From assembly GCA_964488025.1 (NCBI GenBank), contig CAZATJ010000001.1, positions 1 to 64,000 of the forward strand: DNA of 64,000 bases. The letters are read 5' to 3'. Each line of letters opens with the position of its first letter. The stretch's first letter is position 1. Shown here piece by piece: positions 8,365 through 17,548 of this stretch. The notes below the pieces were generated by a model, which made no database searches, had not been told where the DNA came from, and worked only from the letters and a program-made list of their open reading frames with translations. Source of the stretch: UBA1568 sp964488025 (GTDB lineage: Bacteria; Patescibacteriota; Minisyncoccia; Moranbacterales; UBA1568). Position numbers and translations under genes: made by a program.

Positions 8365-8450
8365 GCCGAGGTGGTGGAATGGTAGACACACGGGACTCAA
8401 AATCCCGCGATAGCAATATCATGAGGGTTCAAGTCCCTCCCTCGGCACCA
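8365..8450 (+). tRNA. tRNA-Leu (CAA)
   Basis: 86 bases including an encoded CCA. The acceptor stem is GCCGAGG / CCTCGGC with discriminator A. The anticodon stem CGGGA / TCCCG encloses CTCAAAA, giving anticodon CAA. A long variable arm (GCGATAGCAATATCATG) marks a class II tRNA. The T arm is AGGG TTCAAGT CCCT. Confidence 0.96.
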
Positions 8451-8478
8451 ACATAATATCAAGGTCTGACCTTGATAT

Positions 8479-9315
8479 TTATTTTTTTCTGATTGCGGCA
8501 TCCGTCACCCGAGCTAAAAGCGTGGCGACGGTGACGGGACCGACTCCGCCGGGAACCGGGGAAAGGAATGCCACATGATTCTCCACTTCTTCCCGAGACA
8601 CATCGCCCCGTACTTTGCCATCCACATGAACATTGCCACCATCGATAACGATAGCATCGGGCGAGAGCATTTCGGCCGTCAACAGATCCGGTATACCACA
8701 AGCGGTCACAATCACCCGGGCACTTTTCGTTTTTTCCGCAATGACCTCACGACCCGCGGAGCTCAGAACATATCCGCTCTCCAATCCCTCAAGCGAGAGT
8801 GCATGGGCCATAACCTTCCCCATGAGATCAGAATTGACTACCGCTATAGCTTTTTCGCCATGAAATAATATTCCTGTCTCACGGATAAGCTCGACCATCG
8901 CCCGCGGAAACACCGGGCAGGCCGTCACATCGCCCGAAAGAAAACGCTCCAGTGTTTTTGGATGAAATCCATCGGTGTCCTTTTTCGGATCAATCTCTGC
9001 GATGATTTCATCGGTTGGAAAACCATCCGGCAGCGGCAACTGGACAATGATACCATGAATGTCTTGTCGCTCATTCAAGCCACGAATAACGTCACAAATT
9101 CCCTGAGACGCTACCGTTTTCGGAAAGGAAAGCTTTTCGAAACAGATACCGGCTTCTTGGGCACGCTCTTCCTTGAGGGCGACGTATTTATGGGATTCGA
9201 CATAGTCACCCACCAACACGACCGCGAGCCCCGGGATGATGCCGGCATGCTGAATCCGTTCCTTCACCTGAGAAAGAATCCGCTCCGCTACCGGTTTGCC
9301 ATACAACAATGCCAT
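8479..9315 (-). CDS. folD: Methylenetetrahydrofolate dehydrogenase/cyclohydrolase FolD
   Basis: 278 residues from the ATG at 9315 (MALLYGKPVAERI); the frame is open upstream but that extension overlaps nothing conserved. It interconverts 5,10-methylene- and 10-formyl-tetrahydrofolate with NADP. SHKYVALKEERAQEAGI carries the catalytic Tyr and Lys, GIIVQLPLP and PKKDTDGFHP are signature strings, and SPVPGGVGPVTVATL is the C-terminal signature. The usual VGRSxxVGKP cofactor loop reads VNSDLMGKVMA, a clear deviation that may alter NADP binding. It follows uppP on the same strand. Confidence 0.94.
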   Translation of the reverse strand: MALLYGKPVAERILSQVKERIQHAGIIPGLAVVLVGDYVESHKYVALKEERAQEAGICFEKLSFPKTVASQGICDVIRGLNERQDIHGIIVQLPLPDGFPTDEIIAEIDPKKDTDGFHPKTLERFLSGDVTACPVFPRAMVELIRETGILFHGEKAIAVVNSDLMGKVMAHALSLEGLESGYVLSSAGREVIAEKTKSARVIVTACGIPDLLTAEMLSPDAIVIDGGNVHVDGKVRGDVSREEVENHVAFLSPVPGGVGPVTVATLLARVTDAAIRKK

Positions 9316-9346
9316 AATTGAAAATTTCCAATAGGATTTAAACCCA

Positions 9347-10111
9347 TTAAATAACAAAGAGGAGGAACAGCGCCGCTACGATTATACGGTAGACACCGAA
9401 TGCGATGAAGGTGTGGGATTCGACAAAATGGAGGAGGGACTTGACCGCTATCATCGCGACAACGAAGGAGGTAACGAGACCGACGGCCAGCAAGGAAAAA
9501 TTCGCTCCCGAAAATAAATGGTCGCTTTTCAAAATATCAAGCGCTGTAGCCGCCGCCATAGTCGGCACAGCCAAAAGAAAAGAAAACTCGACGATGGCCG
9601 TGCGTTTTATGCCGAGATACAGACCACCAAGGAGCGTGGCTCCCGCCCGAGAGACTCCTGGTACGACCGAAAGAACCTGAAACAGACCGACTAAAAAAGC
9701 CGTTTTGTAACTCATGGTTTGTAAATCAACCACTCCCTGCTCTTTCTTGTACCACCGTTCAAAAAGTATCAGGATGACTCCGCCGACAAAAAGAGCACCA
9801 ACAACCACCAGCGGTGACCCGAAGAGACTCTTGATAGTCTTGTAAAAAAGAAAGCCGATACCAAGCGCCGGAAGGAGTGCCACGATAATCCGCTTGATGA
9901 TTTCCTGATCAAAGAAAAGTTTGCGCCAATACAAAACAACAATGGCAAGAATCGCCCCCAGCTGGATAACGATCTGAAATGTCTTCAGAAATTCCGTCTC
10001 CGGCAATTTCAGAAGCGCTGAGGCAAGGATGAGGTGTCCGGTCGATGAAATCGGAAAAAATTCCGTCAACCCCTCGACGATACCCAAGATGATGGCGTCT
10101 AGAAAATGCAT
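9347..10111 (-). CDS. uppP: Undecaprenyl-diphosphatase UppP (BacA)
   Basis: 254 residues from the ATG at 10111 (MHFLDAIILGIVEGLTEF). This membrane enzyme recycles the undecaprenyl carrier lipid for peptidoglycan and polysaccharide synthesis. The two family motifs are visible: EGLTEFFPISSTGHLIL near the N-terminus and VPGVSRAGATLLGGLYLG in the middle. About seven hydrophobic segments are spread along the protein. The start has no Shine-Dalgarno sequence. folD follows 31 bases later. Confidence 0.95.
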   Translation of the reverse strand: MHFLDAIILGIVEGLTEFFPISSTGHLILASALLKLPETEFLKTFQIVIQLGAILAIVVLYWRKLFFDQEIIKRIIVALLPALGIGFLFYKTIKSLFGSPLVVVGALFVGGVILILFERWYKKEQGVVDLQTMSYKTAFLVGLFQVLSVVPGVSRAGATLLGGLYLGIKRTAIVEFSFLLAVPTMAAATALDILKSDHLFSGANFSLLAVGLVTSFVVAMIAVKSLLHFVESHTFIAFGVYRIIVAALFLLFVI

Positions 10112-10174
10112 AACATTTTTATAAATTTCAAAGCTCAAATACCAAACCAAACCTCAACGACCTAATGTCTAAAG

Positions 10175-10232
10175 GGTGCGCGTTCAAACATTTGAATTTT
10201 GGATTTCATTTGTCATTTGGCATTGGGATTTT
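10175..10232. repeat. Low-complexity word repeat upstream of uppP
   Basis: Words of the type TTTGAATTTTGGATTTCATTTG and CATTTGGCATT lie between the exonuclease gene and uppP. This is the same style as at 5938-6062. Confidence 0.5.
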
Positions 10233-10238
10233 GACATT

Positions 10239-10913
10239 CTAGAATAATGTTCCTGCTGGTTTAGCCGTGACCAGTGGCGCGTGTTCCGTTTTGGCCGATT
10301 CCAGGAGTTTTTTGTTCCCATGAAGCTCGGTGAGATACTCCCAATCGCGAAATTCCGGATGTTGTTCTAGTTGCTTTTCCAAAATCTCCACCGTCACTCG
10401 GACATCGCCAGCTCCGGTATGAGCGGTCGTGTGTTCTTTGCCAAAATACAGTTTATACGCGGCTGATAAATTGCGTGGCGCAAACATGCTCCGGGCGGTC
10501 ATTTTGTGATAAAGAATCTTGGCATCCAGGACTCTCTTTTTGGTAAAGTCGAAATTCTTCCCGACACTGGCGAACTCTCCACGCAAAAAGGGTAAATCAA
10601 AACCCGTGATATTGAACCCGCCGACATCCGAACCATCGAACATGTTCCACAATTCATAAGACAACGTGGCGAAACTCGGACAACCTACCAGGTCCTGATC
10701 ATAAATATGATTCACCTGACTGGCATCGGCGGGCATCGGCATCCCCGGATTGATGCGCTGGCAATAGGCAATCACCTCGCCAGAAGGCATGATTTTCTCG
10801 TAGGCCAGCTCGACAATCTTGTCCTCGCCTGTCGAAAGTCCGGTCGTTTCCAGGTCAAAAATGATGAGCGGCCGGTCAAGTGGGAGATAATCGGGGATAG
10901 TACTTCGAAGCAT
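10239..10913 (-). CDS. DEDDh 3'-5' exonuclease, DnaQ family
   Basis: 224 residues. The exonuclease fold runs from about residue 14. DLETTG gives Asp20 and Glu22, NITGFDLPFL gives Asp106, and HTGAGDVRVT gives His165 and Asp170, the full DEDDh set. Such proteins proofread for DNA polymerase III or trim RNA or DNA; which applies cannot be told here. The C-terminal 50 residues are extra. It is a single gene between uppP and glmS. 10914-11116 upstream is low-complexity with many TTTTGTGTTTT-like words and no gene. Confidence 0.88.
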   Translation of the reverse strand: MLRSTIPDYLPLDRPLIIFDLETTGLSTGEDKIVELAYEKIMPSGEVIAYCQRINPGMPMPADASQVNHIYDQDLVGCPSFATLSYELWNMFDGSDVGGFNITGFDLPFLRGEFASVGKNFDFTKKRVLDAKILYHKMTARSMFAPRNLSAAYKLYFGKEHTTAHTGAGDVRVTVEILEKQLEQHPEFRDWEYLTELHGNKKLLESAKTEHAPLVTAKPAGTLF

Positions 10914-11034
10914 AGGAAGTCTGTTATTTTCAGGATATTATCCATTCTAACCTATTCTGACATTTCATTCCACTTCTCGAAAACACAGGCCTCAAAACAG
11001 AAATACCGAACAAAACACCGTTTTCAAAACCCAA

Positions 11035-11112
11035 TCTCAAAATATTTTTTTATACTTTGCGTTCCGTGTTTTGTAAATTTTTTGGCTTTTGTGTTTTCCG
11101 TTTTGTGTTTTT
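11035..11112. repeat. TTTTGTG word repeat between glmS and the exonuclease gene
   Basis: Repeated words like TTCCGTGTTTTG, GTGTTTTCCG and TTTTGTGTTTTTT. No gene is visible. Confidence 0.5.
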
Positions 11113-11116
11113 TTAA

Positions 11117-12976
11117 TTATTCCACTGTCACACTCTTGGCCAGGTTCCGTGGCCGGTCCACATCATATCCCAAAGTCACACTCATATGATAAGCAAAAAG
11201 CTGGAGCGGAATAACAGAGAGAATCGGAGTGAGCATCTCGATGGTTTTGGGAAGGTAGATTACCGCGTCCGCTTTTTTTGTCAGGGTAGTGTTTCCCTCG
11301 GTCGTGATGGCGAGCACTGTCCCGCCGCGCGCCTTGATTTCCTCCAGACCGCTGACGCTTTTTTCATAGACACTATCAACCGGAGCAACCAGAACGGTCA
11401 GTGAGTTTTTGTCCACCAGGGCAATCGGACCGTGCTTCATTTCGCCCGTCGGGTACCCCTGAGCCGACACATAGGCGATCTCCTTCACCTTAAGCGCCCC
11501 TTCAAACGCGATCGGGAAATTGTACTTGCGCCCCAAATAGAGATAATTTTTCCGATTGGCATACTTCTTGGCCAATTTTTTGATAGCGCCAGATTGTTCG
11601 AATATTTTTTCCATCATTCGTGGCAGTTTGAGCATCTCGCGCGCGATCCGTTGCCCCGTGACGAGCGACATCCCCCGCTTACGCCCCAGATAAAGGGTCA
11701 GAAGCGACAAAATAGCCAACTGCGAAGTAAAGGCCTTGGTCGAGGCCACCGACACTTCTGGTCCGGCGTGATTGTACACGCCAGCATCCGTCTCCCGAGC
11801 GATGGTCGAACCGACTACGTTCACGATGCCAAGCGTCAGCGCCCCTTTATTCTTCGCCTCACGGATAGCAGCGAGCGTATCGGCCGTCTCCCCCGATTGA
11901 GACAACGCCAAGACGGCCGTGTATTTGTCTATGAGCGGTTTGCGATAACGAAATTCCGAAGCATACTCCACTTCCACCGGAATCCCGGCATATTCTTCGA
12001 GCATGTATTCCCCGATCAGTCCGGCATGATACGACGTTCCACAGGAGACGATCACGATACGCCGGATGCCCTCCAAACGCTTCACCACTTCACGTAGCCC
12101 TCCGAGCCGAGCCGTACCCTCACTCGGGAGCAGGCGACCCCGCAGCGCGTCAGCAAAGCTCTCCGGCTGATCAAAAATTTCCTTGAGCATGAAGTGCGGA
12201 TGACCCCCTCGTTCTGCTTCCTTTTCCGACCACTCAATATCGGTTTCACCTTTTTGCTGCACGGTTTTTCCTGATTTCACCACATACCCATCACGAGAAA
12301 TGACCGCCCGTTCGCCATCCTCCAGGTACACCACCCGCTTGGTATGCGCGAGGATAGCCGAAACATCGGAAGCTACGAAGTATTCGTCCTTCCCCACCCC
12401 GATCAAAAGCGGACTGCCCATGCGAGCCACGAACAACTTGTCCGGTTCACTTACCGAAACAGCAGCGATACCATATGTCCCCCGAAGTTCTTTGACGGTC
12501 GCTGCAAAAGCCGTTTCAAAATCTCCGCCAGAGGCGGATCCGCCTTGGGCGGACAAGTGTTCCTCGATGAGATGCGCCACCACTTCAGTATCCGTCTCCG
12601 AGGTGAAGCGATGTCCCTGCTTCAGCAGTCGCTCCTTCAGTTCGACATAGTTTTCAATGATGCCATTGTGCACAAGCGAGAGAGCGCCGGAACAATCGGC
12701 GTGCGGATGGGCGTTCTTCTCCGCCGGCTTGCCATGCGTCGCCCAACGCGTATGCGCGATACCGACCGACCCTTTCATTTTTTCTCCAACCTTTTTCTCA
12801 AGATTTTCAACTTTTCCAAGCGCTCTCACCGTCACGAGACGTTGTTTGTTATTTGTTGATTGCTGTATGACTGATATGCCCGCGCTGTCATAGCCGCGGT
12901 ACTCCAACCGATGCAGTCCTTCGATGAGCAAGTCCTTCGCCTCCCGCTTGCCGATATAACCAACGATGCCACACAT
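11117..12976 (-). CDS. glmS: Glutamine-fructose-6-phosphate aminotransferase
   Basis: 619 residues. It makes glucosamine-6-phosphate from fructose-6-phosphate and glutamine, the first step to UDP-GlcNAc. Cys2 of MCGIVGYIG is the glutaminase nucleophile. HTRWATHG and EYRGYDSAG are typical of the glutaminase half. Two SIS sugar-isomerase domains follow (SCGTSYHAGL, SQSGETADT, AFEGALKVKEI), and the C-terminus ends NLAKSVTVE. Two oddities break the alignment: a CAA-word peptide (QQSTNNKQ) near residue 40, and a 30-bp palindrome at 12524-12553 that encodes exactly residues 142-151 (SAQGGSASGG). The core is intact, so the enzyme should be active. I saw no glmS ribozyme before it. Confidence 0.97.
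   Translation of the reverse strand: MCGIVGYIGKREAKDLLIEGLHRLEYRGYDSAGISVIQQSTNNKQRLVTVRALGKVENLEKKVGEKMKGSVGIAHTRWATHGKPAEKNAHPHADCSGALSLVHNGIIENYVELKERLLKQGHRFTSETDTEVVAHLIEEHLSAQGGSASGGDFETAFAATVKELRGTYGIAAVSVSEPDKLFVARMGSPLLIGVGKDEYFVASDVSAILAHTKRVVYLEDGERAVISRDGYVVKSGKTVQQKGETDIEWSEKEAERGGHPHFMLKEIFDQPESFADALRGRLLPSEGTARLGGLREVVKRLEGIRRIVIVSCGTSYHAGLIGEYMLEEYAGIPVEVEYASEFRYRKPLIDKYTAVLALSQSGETADTLAAIREAKNKGALTLGIVNVVGSTIARETDAGVYNHAGPEVSVASTKAFTSQLAILSLLTLYLGRKRGMSLVTGQRIAREMLKLPRMMEKIFEQSGAIKKLAKKYANRKNYLYLGRKYNFPIAFEGALKVKEIAYVSAQGYPTGEMKHGPIALVDKNSLTVLVAPVDSVYEKSVSGLEEIKARGGTVLAITTEGNTTLTKKADAVIYLPKTIEMLTPILSVIPLQLFAYHMSVTLGYDVDRPRNLAKSVTVE
12524..12553. repeat. In-frame 30-bp palindrome inside glmS
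   Basis: Outer arms TCCGCC / GGCGGA around an inner AGGCGGATCCGCCT palindrome. It begins exactly on codon 142 and is 10 codons long, encoding SAQGGSASGG between EEHL and DFETAF. Other GlmS proteins have no such segment in this surface loop, as far as I recall the family. Confidence 0.85.
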
Positions 12977-13081
12977 AGGGATAGGGAGATTAGTAGTTAG
13001 GGTCTAGAGGTTAGAAATGCCCCGTCATCATTCTAACACTTTTTCCAAAGAATCAGCTCCTCAGTATCTTCCAAGACTCCT

Positions 13082-13762
13082 TCACCGGTATTTTTTTAAA
13101 AACTCCTCCCCTTTCGGGATATCCTCCGGCCGGCCGATCGACTGCCAATGCTTGGTAGTCACGACCGCAATATCATATCGATCGCTCACCTGCACCAAAG
13201 TTTGTGGCAGACCGAACTCGGTCTCAGAAATCGCGACGAGCGGATAGTCAAAAAACTGTTTGCTCAGAAGATATGCCCCCGTATTCACTGTTTTGAGCTC
13301 AGGAGCGTGTGGCCGTTCAATAATACCCGTAAGGCGACCCTCACTATCCGTTTTCAATACTCCAAACTGGCTTGCATCTTCCAATTCGCACGCCAGCACG
13401 GCCAGTTCAGAGGCACACAATCGTTTCAAATCAGCCGGGTCATACAAATCATCACCATTCAGTACCAGAAACTTTTCTTCAACCAAATCTTTCACACAGT
13501 GCACCGCACCACCCGAACCGTTGAGTGTGGCTTGCTCGACATACCTCACTTTCTTTCCCGCGAACGACTCACCGAAGTACGAACGAATCTGATGACCAAG
13601 GTAGCCAACAATGAGAATCACCTCCGTGACCTCATCCGGAAGCATACTCAGAGAATACTCAAGTTTGGGTTTCCCGAGAATCAGTAACATGGGCTTTGGC
13701 GTCTCGTCTGTGAGTGCCCCCATGCGCGTCCCCCGTCCCGCTGCCATAATCACTGCCTGCAT
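13082..13762 (-). CDS. Sugar-1-phosphate nucleotidyltransferase
   Basis: 226 residues, a single NTP-transferase domain. MAAGRGTRMGALTDETPKPM (residues 6-25) is the nucleotide-binding signature with its Arg and Lys. VLNGDDLYD holds the metal Asp, and SQFGVLKTD and TVNTGAYLL are typical later strands. Relatives activate glucose, mannose, MurNAc or GlcNAc phosphates; the exact sugar cannot be read from sequence. There is no left-handed beta-helix domain. It lies two bases after leuS on the same strand, and glmS follows. Confidence 0.85.
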   Translation of the reverse strand: MQAVIMAAGRGTRMGALTDETPKPMLLILGKPKLEYSLSMLPDEVTEVILIVGYLGHQIRSYFGESFAGKKVRYVEQATLNGSGGAVHCVKDLVEEKFLVLNGDDLYDPADLKRLCASELAVLACELEDASQFGVLKTDSEGRLTGIIERPHAPELKTVNTGAYLLSKQFFDYPLVAISETEFGLPQTLVQVSDRYDIAVVTTKHWQSIGRPEDIPKGEEFLKKYR

Positions 13763-13764
13763 AG

Positions 13765-16454
13765 TTATATGACGATACTGACAATTTTTCCGGGGATAGA
13801 GATCACTTTGCGAACGGTTTTTCCAGCAATATACACTTTTACTTTTTCGTCGGCCAGTGCCTGAGCCCTCACCTCATCCTCACTCATGCCACTCACGACC
13901 GCGATCACCGCGCGCACTTTGCCATTGACCTGAACCGCGATATTGACACTTTCCGCTACGATTTTTTTCTTATCGTACTTCGGCCATGGCGCGAGAAAGA
14001 TGGATTTTTTCTCACTTAATTGCGACCACAGTTCTTCCGCAATATGCGGAGCAAAAGGAGACAACAAGATAAGTGATGTTTGATAAGTGATAAGTGATAT
14101 TCGATCTGCTTTCTCCATTTCGTTCACCAAAATCATGAGCGAGCTAATAGCCGTGTTGAACTTCAGATTCTCTAGATCTTCCGTCACTTTTTTAATCGTG
14201 CGGTGAAGGAGAGATTCGAGATTCTTGTCCGTAATACGTGATACACCATATACTATACGGTCTTGTAGCTTCCACGATTTTTCCAAAAACCGCCGCACGC
14301 CGATGATACTCCCGGTATTCCAGGCCTTCATGTCTTCAAGCGGCCCCATAAACATTTCGTAGAGACGCAATGAGTCCGCGCCGAACTCGGCCACCATCTG
14401 GTCAGGATTGACCACATTGCCTTTGGACTTGGACATTTTTTGGCCGTCTGGAGCCAAAATCATCCCCTGGTGACGCAATTTCTGAAACGGCTCATCAAAC
14501 TCGACGTATCCATACTTCATGAGCGCCTTGGTAAAGAAGCGGGCATAGAGGAGATGGAGCACCGTGTGTTCCGCGCCGCCCATGTAGAAATCCACCGGCA
14601 GATATTTCGCTAAAGCTTTTTTGGAAGCAAACACTTTCGTGTTCTGTGGGTCGGCAAAACGCATGTAGTACCAACTCGAACACACGAAGGTATCCATCGT
14701 GTCACTCTCACGACGCGCTTTGGCACCACACTTGGGACACTTCACCTTGTGAAAACTCCGCGAACTGACCAGTGGCGACTCACCGGTCGGCCGAAAATCC
14801 ACATCCGTCGGCAATTTCACCGGCAAATCTTTCTCGGGTACTGGTTGCTCTCCACATTCCTCACAATAAATAATCGGGATGGGTGCCCCCCAGTAGCGCT
14901 GACGAGAAATAAGCCAATCACGGAGGCGATAATTGACGACTTTTTTGCCAAGTTTTTCTTTCTTGAGCCACACCACCATCTTCTCTCGTGCTTCTTCTGA
15001 GGTCAGTCTAGAAAATTCTTTTGAAGAATCCCACAACTTTCCATCCTCAGTAAAAACTTCTATTCCTTCTTGAATATCTATAATTTTTTTATGAGCCTCC
15101 TCAGCAAACTGTACGCCCTTTAGTTCGATATTCCCACCAACAAAAAGTCCGGATTCAATACTCTTTGGGAACACAACTCCCCTCACTTCTAATTGATACT
15201 TCTTGGCAAAGGCGAAATCACGCTCATCATGCGCCGGCACGCCCATCACCGCCCNNNNNNNNNNNNNNNNNNNNNNNNNNNNNNNNNNNNNNNNNNNNNN
15301 NNNNNNNNNNNNNNNNNNNNNNNNNNNNNNNNNNNNNNNNNNNNNNNNNNNNNNTTCTTGGCAAAGGCGAAATCACGCTCATCATGCGCCGGCACGCCCA
15401 TCACCGCCCCCGTGCCGTACGTAGCGAGGACATAATCCGCCGCATACACCGGCAAACGCTCACCGGTGAACGGGTGGACGACCTCTATCCCCTCGAGGCA
15501 CACGCCTGTCTTGTCCTTGTTTAATTCTGTTCGCTCGAGATCAGTTTTTTTCTTGGTCGTCGCAATGTACTTTTTGACCTCCTCTCGATTTTGGATTTGC
15601 TGATTGTTACTTGCTAATTGCTGACTGATCAAAGCATGTTCCGGGGCAATGACCACATACGTACAGCCATAAATCGTATCGAGGCGGGTTGTAAACACCC
15701 GGATTTCTTCCTCGGTATCAGCCACATAAAACACCACTTCCGCACCCTCGGAACGGCCGATCCAGTGCTTCTGGGCGGCCTTGGTCGAACCCGGCCAATC
15801 AATGGCGTCAAGACCGGAGAGCAATCCAGTAACTTTCTTGCCCTCCTGTGATTGAGTTGGCTCAATAAAATCCGTGATCTTGAAAAACCACTGCTCCAAG
15901 TCCTTCTGAATGACGATATCGCCAGAGCGGTCGCACTTGCCATCGATCACCTGCTCATTCGCGAGGACCGTATGACATGATTCACACCAGTTCACTTTGG
16001 CCTTCTTCTTGTAGGCCAGTCCATTTTTGTAGAGAAAAAGAAACATCCACTGCGTCCACTTATAATATTCCGGACTCGAGGTATTGATTTCACGACTCCA
16101 ATCATACGACAAACCAATCGATTGCATCTGGCGCTTGAAATTTTTAATCGATTCGAGAGTTTTCACTTTCGGGTGGATACCTGTCTTAATGGCAAAGTTT
16201 TCAGCCGGGAGCCCAAAAGCATCCCAACCCATGGGACGGAGAACGTCATACCCTTGAAAGCGCTTGAACCGAGCGAGAATATCAGTCGCCGTGAAATTTT
16301 CAACGTGTCCGACGTGCAGCCCATCACCGGAAGGATACGGAAACATATCCAAGATATAGAACTTTCCTTTTGTCCCGGTCTTTTTGGGTACACCTTGCTT
16401 GACCCACGCCTTCTGCCATTTCCCTTCAATTTTCTGCGGATCGTATTGCTTCAT
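13765..16454 (-). CDS. leuS: Leucyl-tRNA synthetase, interrupted by an artificial gap
   Basis: Class I synthetase charging tRNA-Leu. The N-terminal part (16454 to 15355) has the HIGH-type motif HVGH in PYPSGDGLHVGHVENF, and an editing domain. The C-terminal part (from 15254) carries KMSKSKGNVVNPD and the anticodon-binding helices. The 100 Ns at 15255-15354 split it, but the 55 bases before the gap (15200-15254) equal the 55 after it (15355-15409). Merging that overlap gives one uninterrupted frame of 844 residues, so the gene is intact. Two word-repeat peptides break conserved regions: QQLASNNQQIQN (near 15610) and SLITYQTSLILL (near 14085). Confidence 0.95.
15255..15354. other. 100-N scaffold gap with overlapping ends
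   Basis: Exactly 100 Ns. The 55-bp flanks 15200-15254 and 15355-15409 are identical, so the two contigs overlap and no sequence is missing. Confidence 0.95.
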
Positions 16455-16512
16455 ATTCCCTAAAAAACGCTTTATTCCCTTACTTTAGCGCACTCCTTAT
16501 TATTTTTCAAGC

Positions 16513-16538
16513 AAAAAACAGGCCCTGAAGAACCCGTT
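16513..16538 (-). terminator. Possible terminator after the response regulator
   Basis: On the minus strand a short stem AACGGG / CCTGTT is followed by a T-run. The stem is weak. Confidence 0.4.
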
Positions 16539-16548
16539 TACCTCATTT

Positions 16549-16950
16549 CTATTGTGCTTTGTCTCCGAGTGCTTTCAAAACAATATCTACCACCTTCTGT
16601 GCTTCAGTCAGCGACTTGATGAGATAGTATTGTGCCGAAGACAATTCTTCCACCCGTTGGAACACGGTGTCATCGTCGATATTGCTCAAAACGACAACCG
16701 GAATCTTGGTCAGCTCCGCGTCCTCTTTTAGTATTCGCAGGACGCCCAAGCCATCCAGTACGGGCATCTGGATGTCGAGGAGAATAACGTCTGGTCGTTT
16801 GGATTTTATCAACCGCACTCCCTCTTCCCCATTAGCGGCCACAATGACGATAAAACCCTCATTCACAAACTTCGTCCGATAGATATCCTGAATGCTTTCG
16901 TCGTCATCCACGATACAAATAGTTTTTTCGCGCCAGCCAGCCCCTTCCAT
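16549..16950 (-). CDS. Single-domain response regulator (CheY-like receiver)
   Basis: 133 residues, one receiver domain and no output domain. The acidic pocket is Asp15-Asp17 (VDDDES), the phosphorylation site is Asp59 (VILLDIQMPVLDG), Ser89 is the switch residue (VVLSN) and Lys112 the conserved lysine (LIKSLT). It must act by protein contact or as a phosphate relay. No histidine kinase lies in this window. It lies after the ATP synthase operon on the same strand with a 139-base gap. Confidence 0.92.
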   Translation of the reverse strand: MEGAGWREKTICIVDDDESIQDIYRTKFVNEGFIVIVAANGEEGVRLIKSKRPDVILLDIQMPVLDGLGVLRILKEDAELTKIPVVVLSNIDDDTVFQRVEELSSAQYYLIKSLTEAQKVVDIVLKALGDKAQ

Positions 16951-17089
16951 AAGTTATTTCTCCGGATTACCCTCTTCTTGTCATACTTTTATTCAAAGCG
17001 GTGTTTTAGACACGTGTTTATTTTTTACGAAAAATCGGGAATATTCATCCTCGCCCTCATTCTACACCACACTCCTCGAAATTCCAACA

Positions 17090-17539
17090 TCATTCGTTGC
17101 TTCCGGACATCACTCCGCGGCGACTATGGTGACGACGAGCCACTTTTACCCGTGTCATTTCTTTTTCAATCATCGCTGCAGTACGGGCATACTCCTCATC
17201 ACTCATCGTAATATGTTCCTTCTTCAGATCTTCCGCTCGCTGGCGTGCCTCCTCTGCCCGAGCTAAATCAATTTCTTCAGCCCGTTCCGCCGTATCAGCA
17301 AGAATAGAAAGGATGCCATCATGGAATTCAACGAAGCCTCCAGATGTCGCGAGACTCGTCTCTTCGCCGTTTGGCTCCGTCCGGAGAATAATTTCTCCGG
17401 CCTGAAGCGCCCCGATATACGGGATATGATTCGGCAGAATCGTCACTTCCCCACCCAAAATAGGTAGTGTCGCCTGGTACACTTCTTCTTCGATGACGAT
17501 CTTTTCGGGAGTGACTACTTTTAGCTTTATTGAAGCCAT
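17090..17539 (-). CDS. atpC: ATP synthase F1 subunit epsilon
   Basis: 149 residues from the ATG at 17539 (MASIKLKVVTPEKIV). The beta-sandwich N-domain contains PILGGEVTILPNHIPYIGAL and GGFVEFHDGILSILADTAERAEEID, followed by the two-helix C-domain (ARAEEARQRAEDLK). It is part of the central stalk and the brake on ATP hydrolysis. Last gene of the atp operon, 10 bases after atpD. The C-terminus is slightly longer than usual. Confidence 0.96.
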   Translation of the reverse strand: MASIKLKVVTPEKIVIEEEVYQATLPILGGEVTILPNHIPYIGALQAGEIILRTEPNGEETSLATSGGFVEFHDGILSILADTAERAEEIDLARAEEARQRAEDLKKEHITMSDEEYARTAAMIEKEMTRVKVARRHHSRRGVMSGSNE

Positions 17540-17548
17540 AATTTTCAA

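Noticed and set aside
15246..16454. leuS as a truncated pseudogene
   Set aside because: The 55-bp overlap across the Ns restores one full-length frame.
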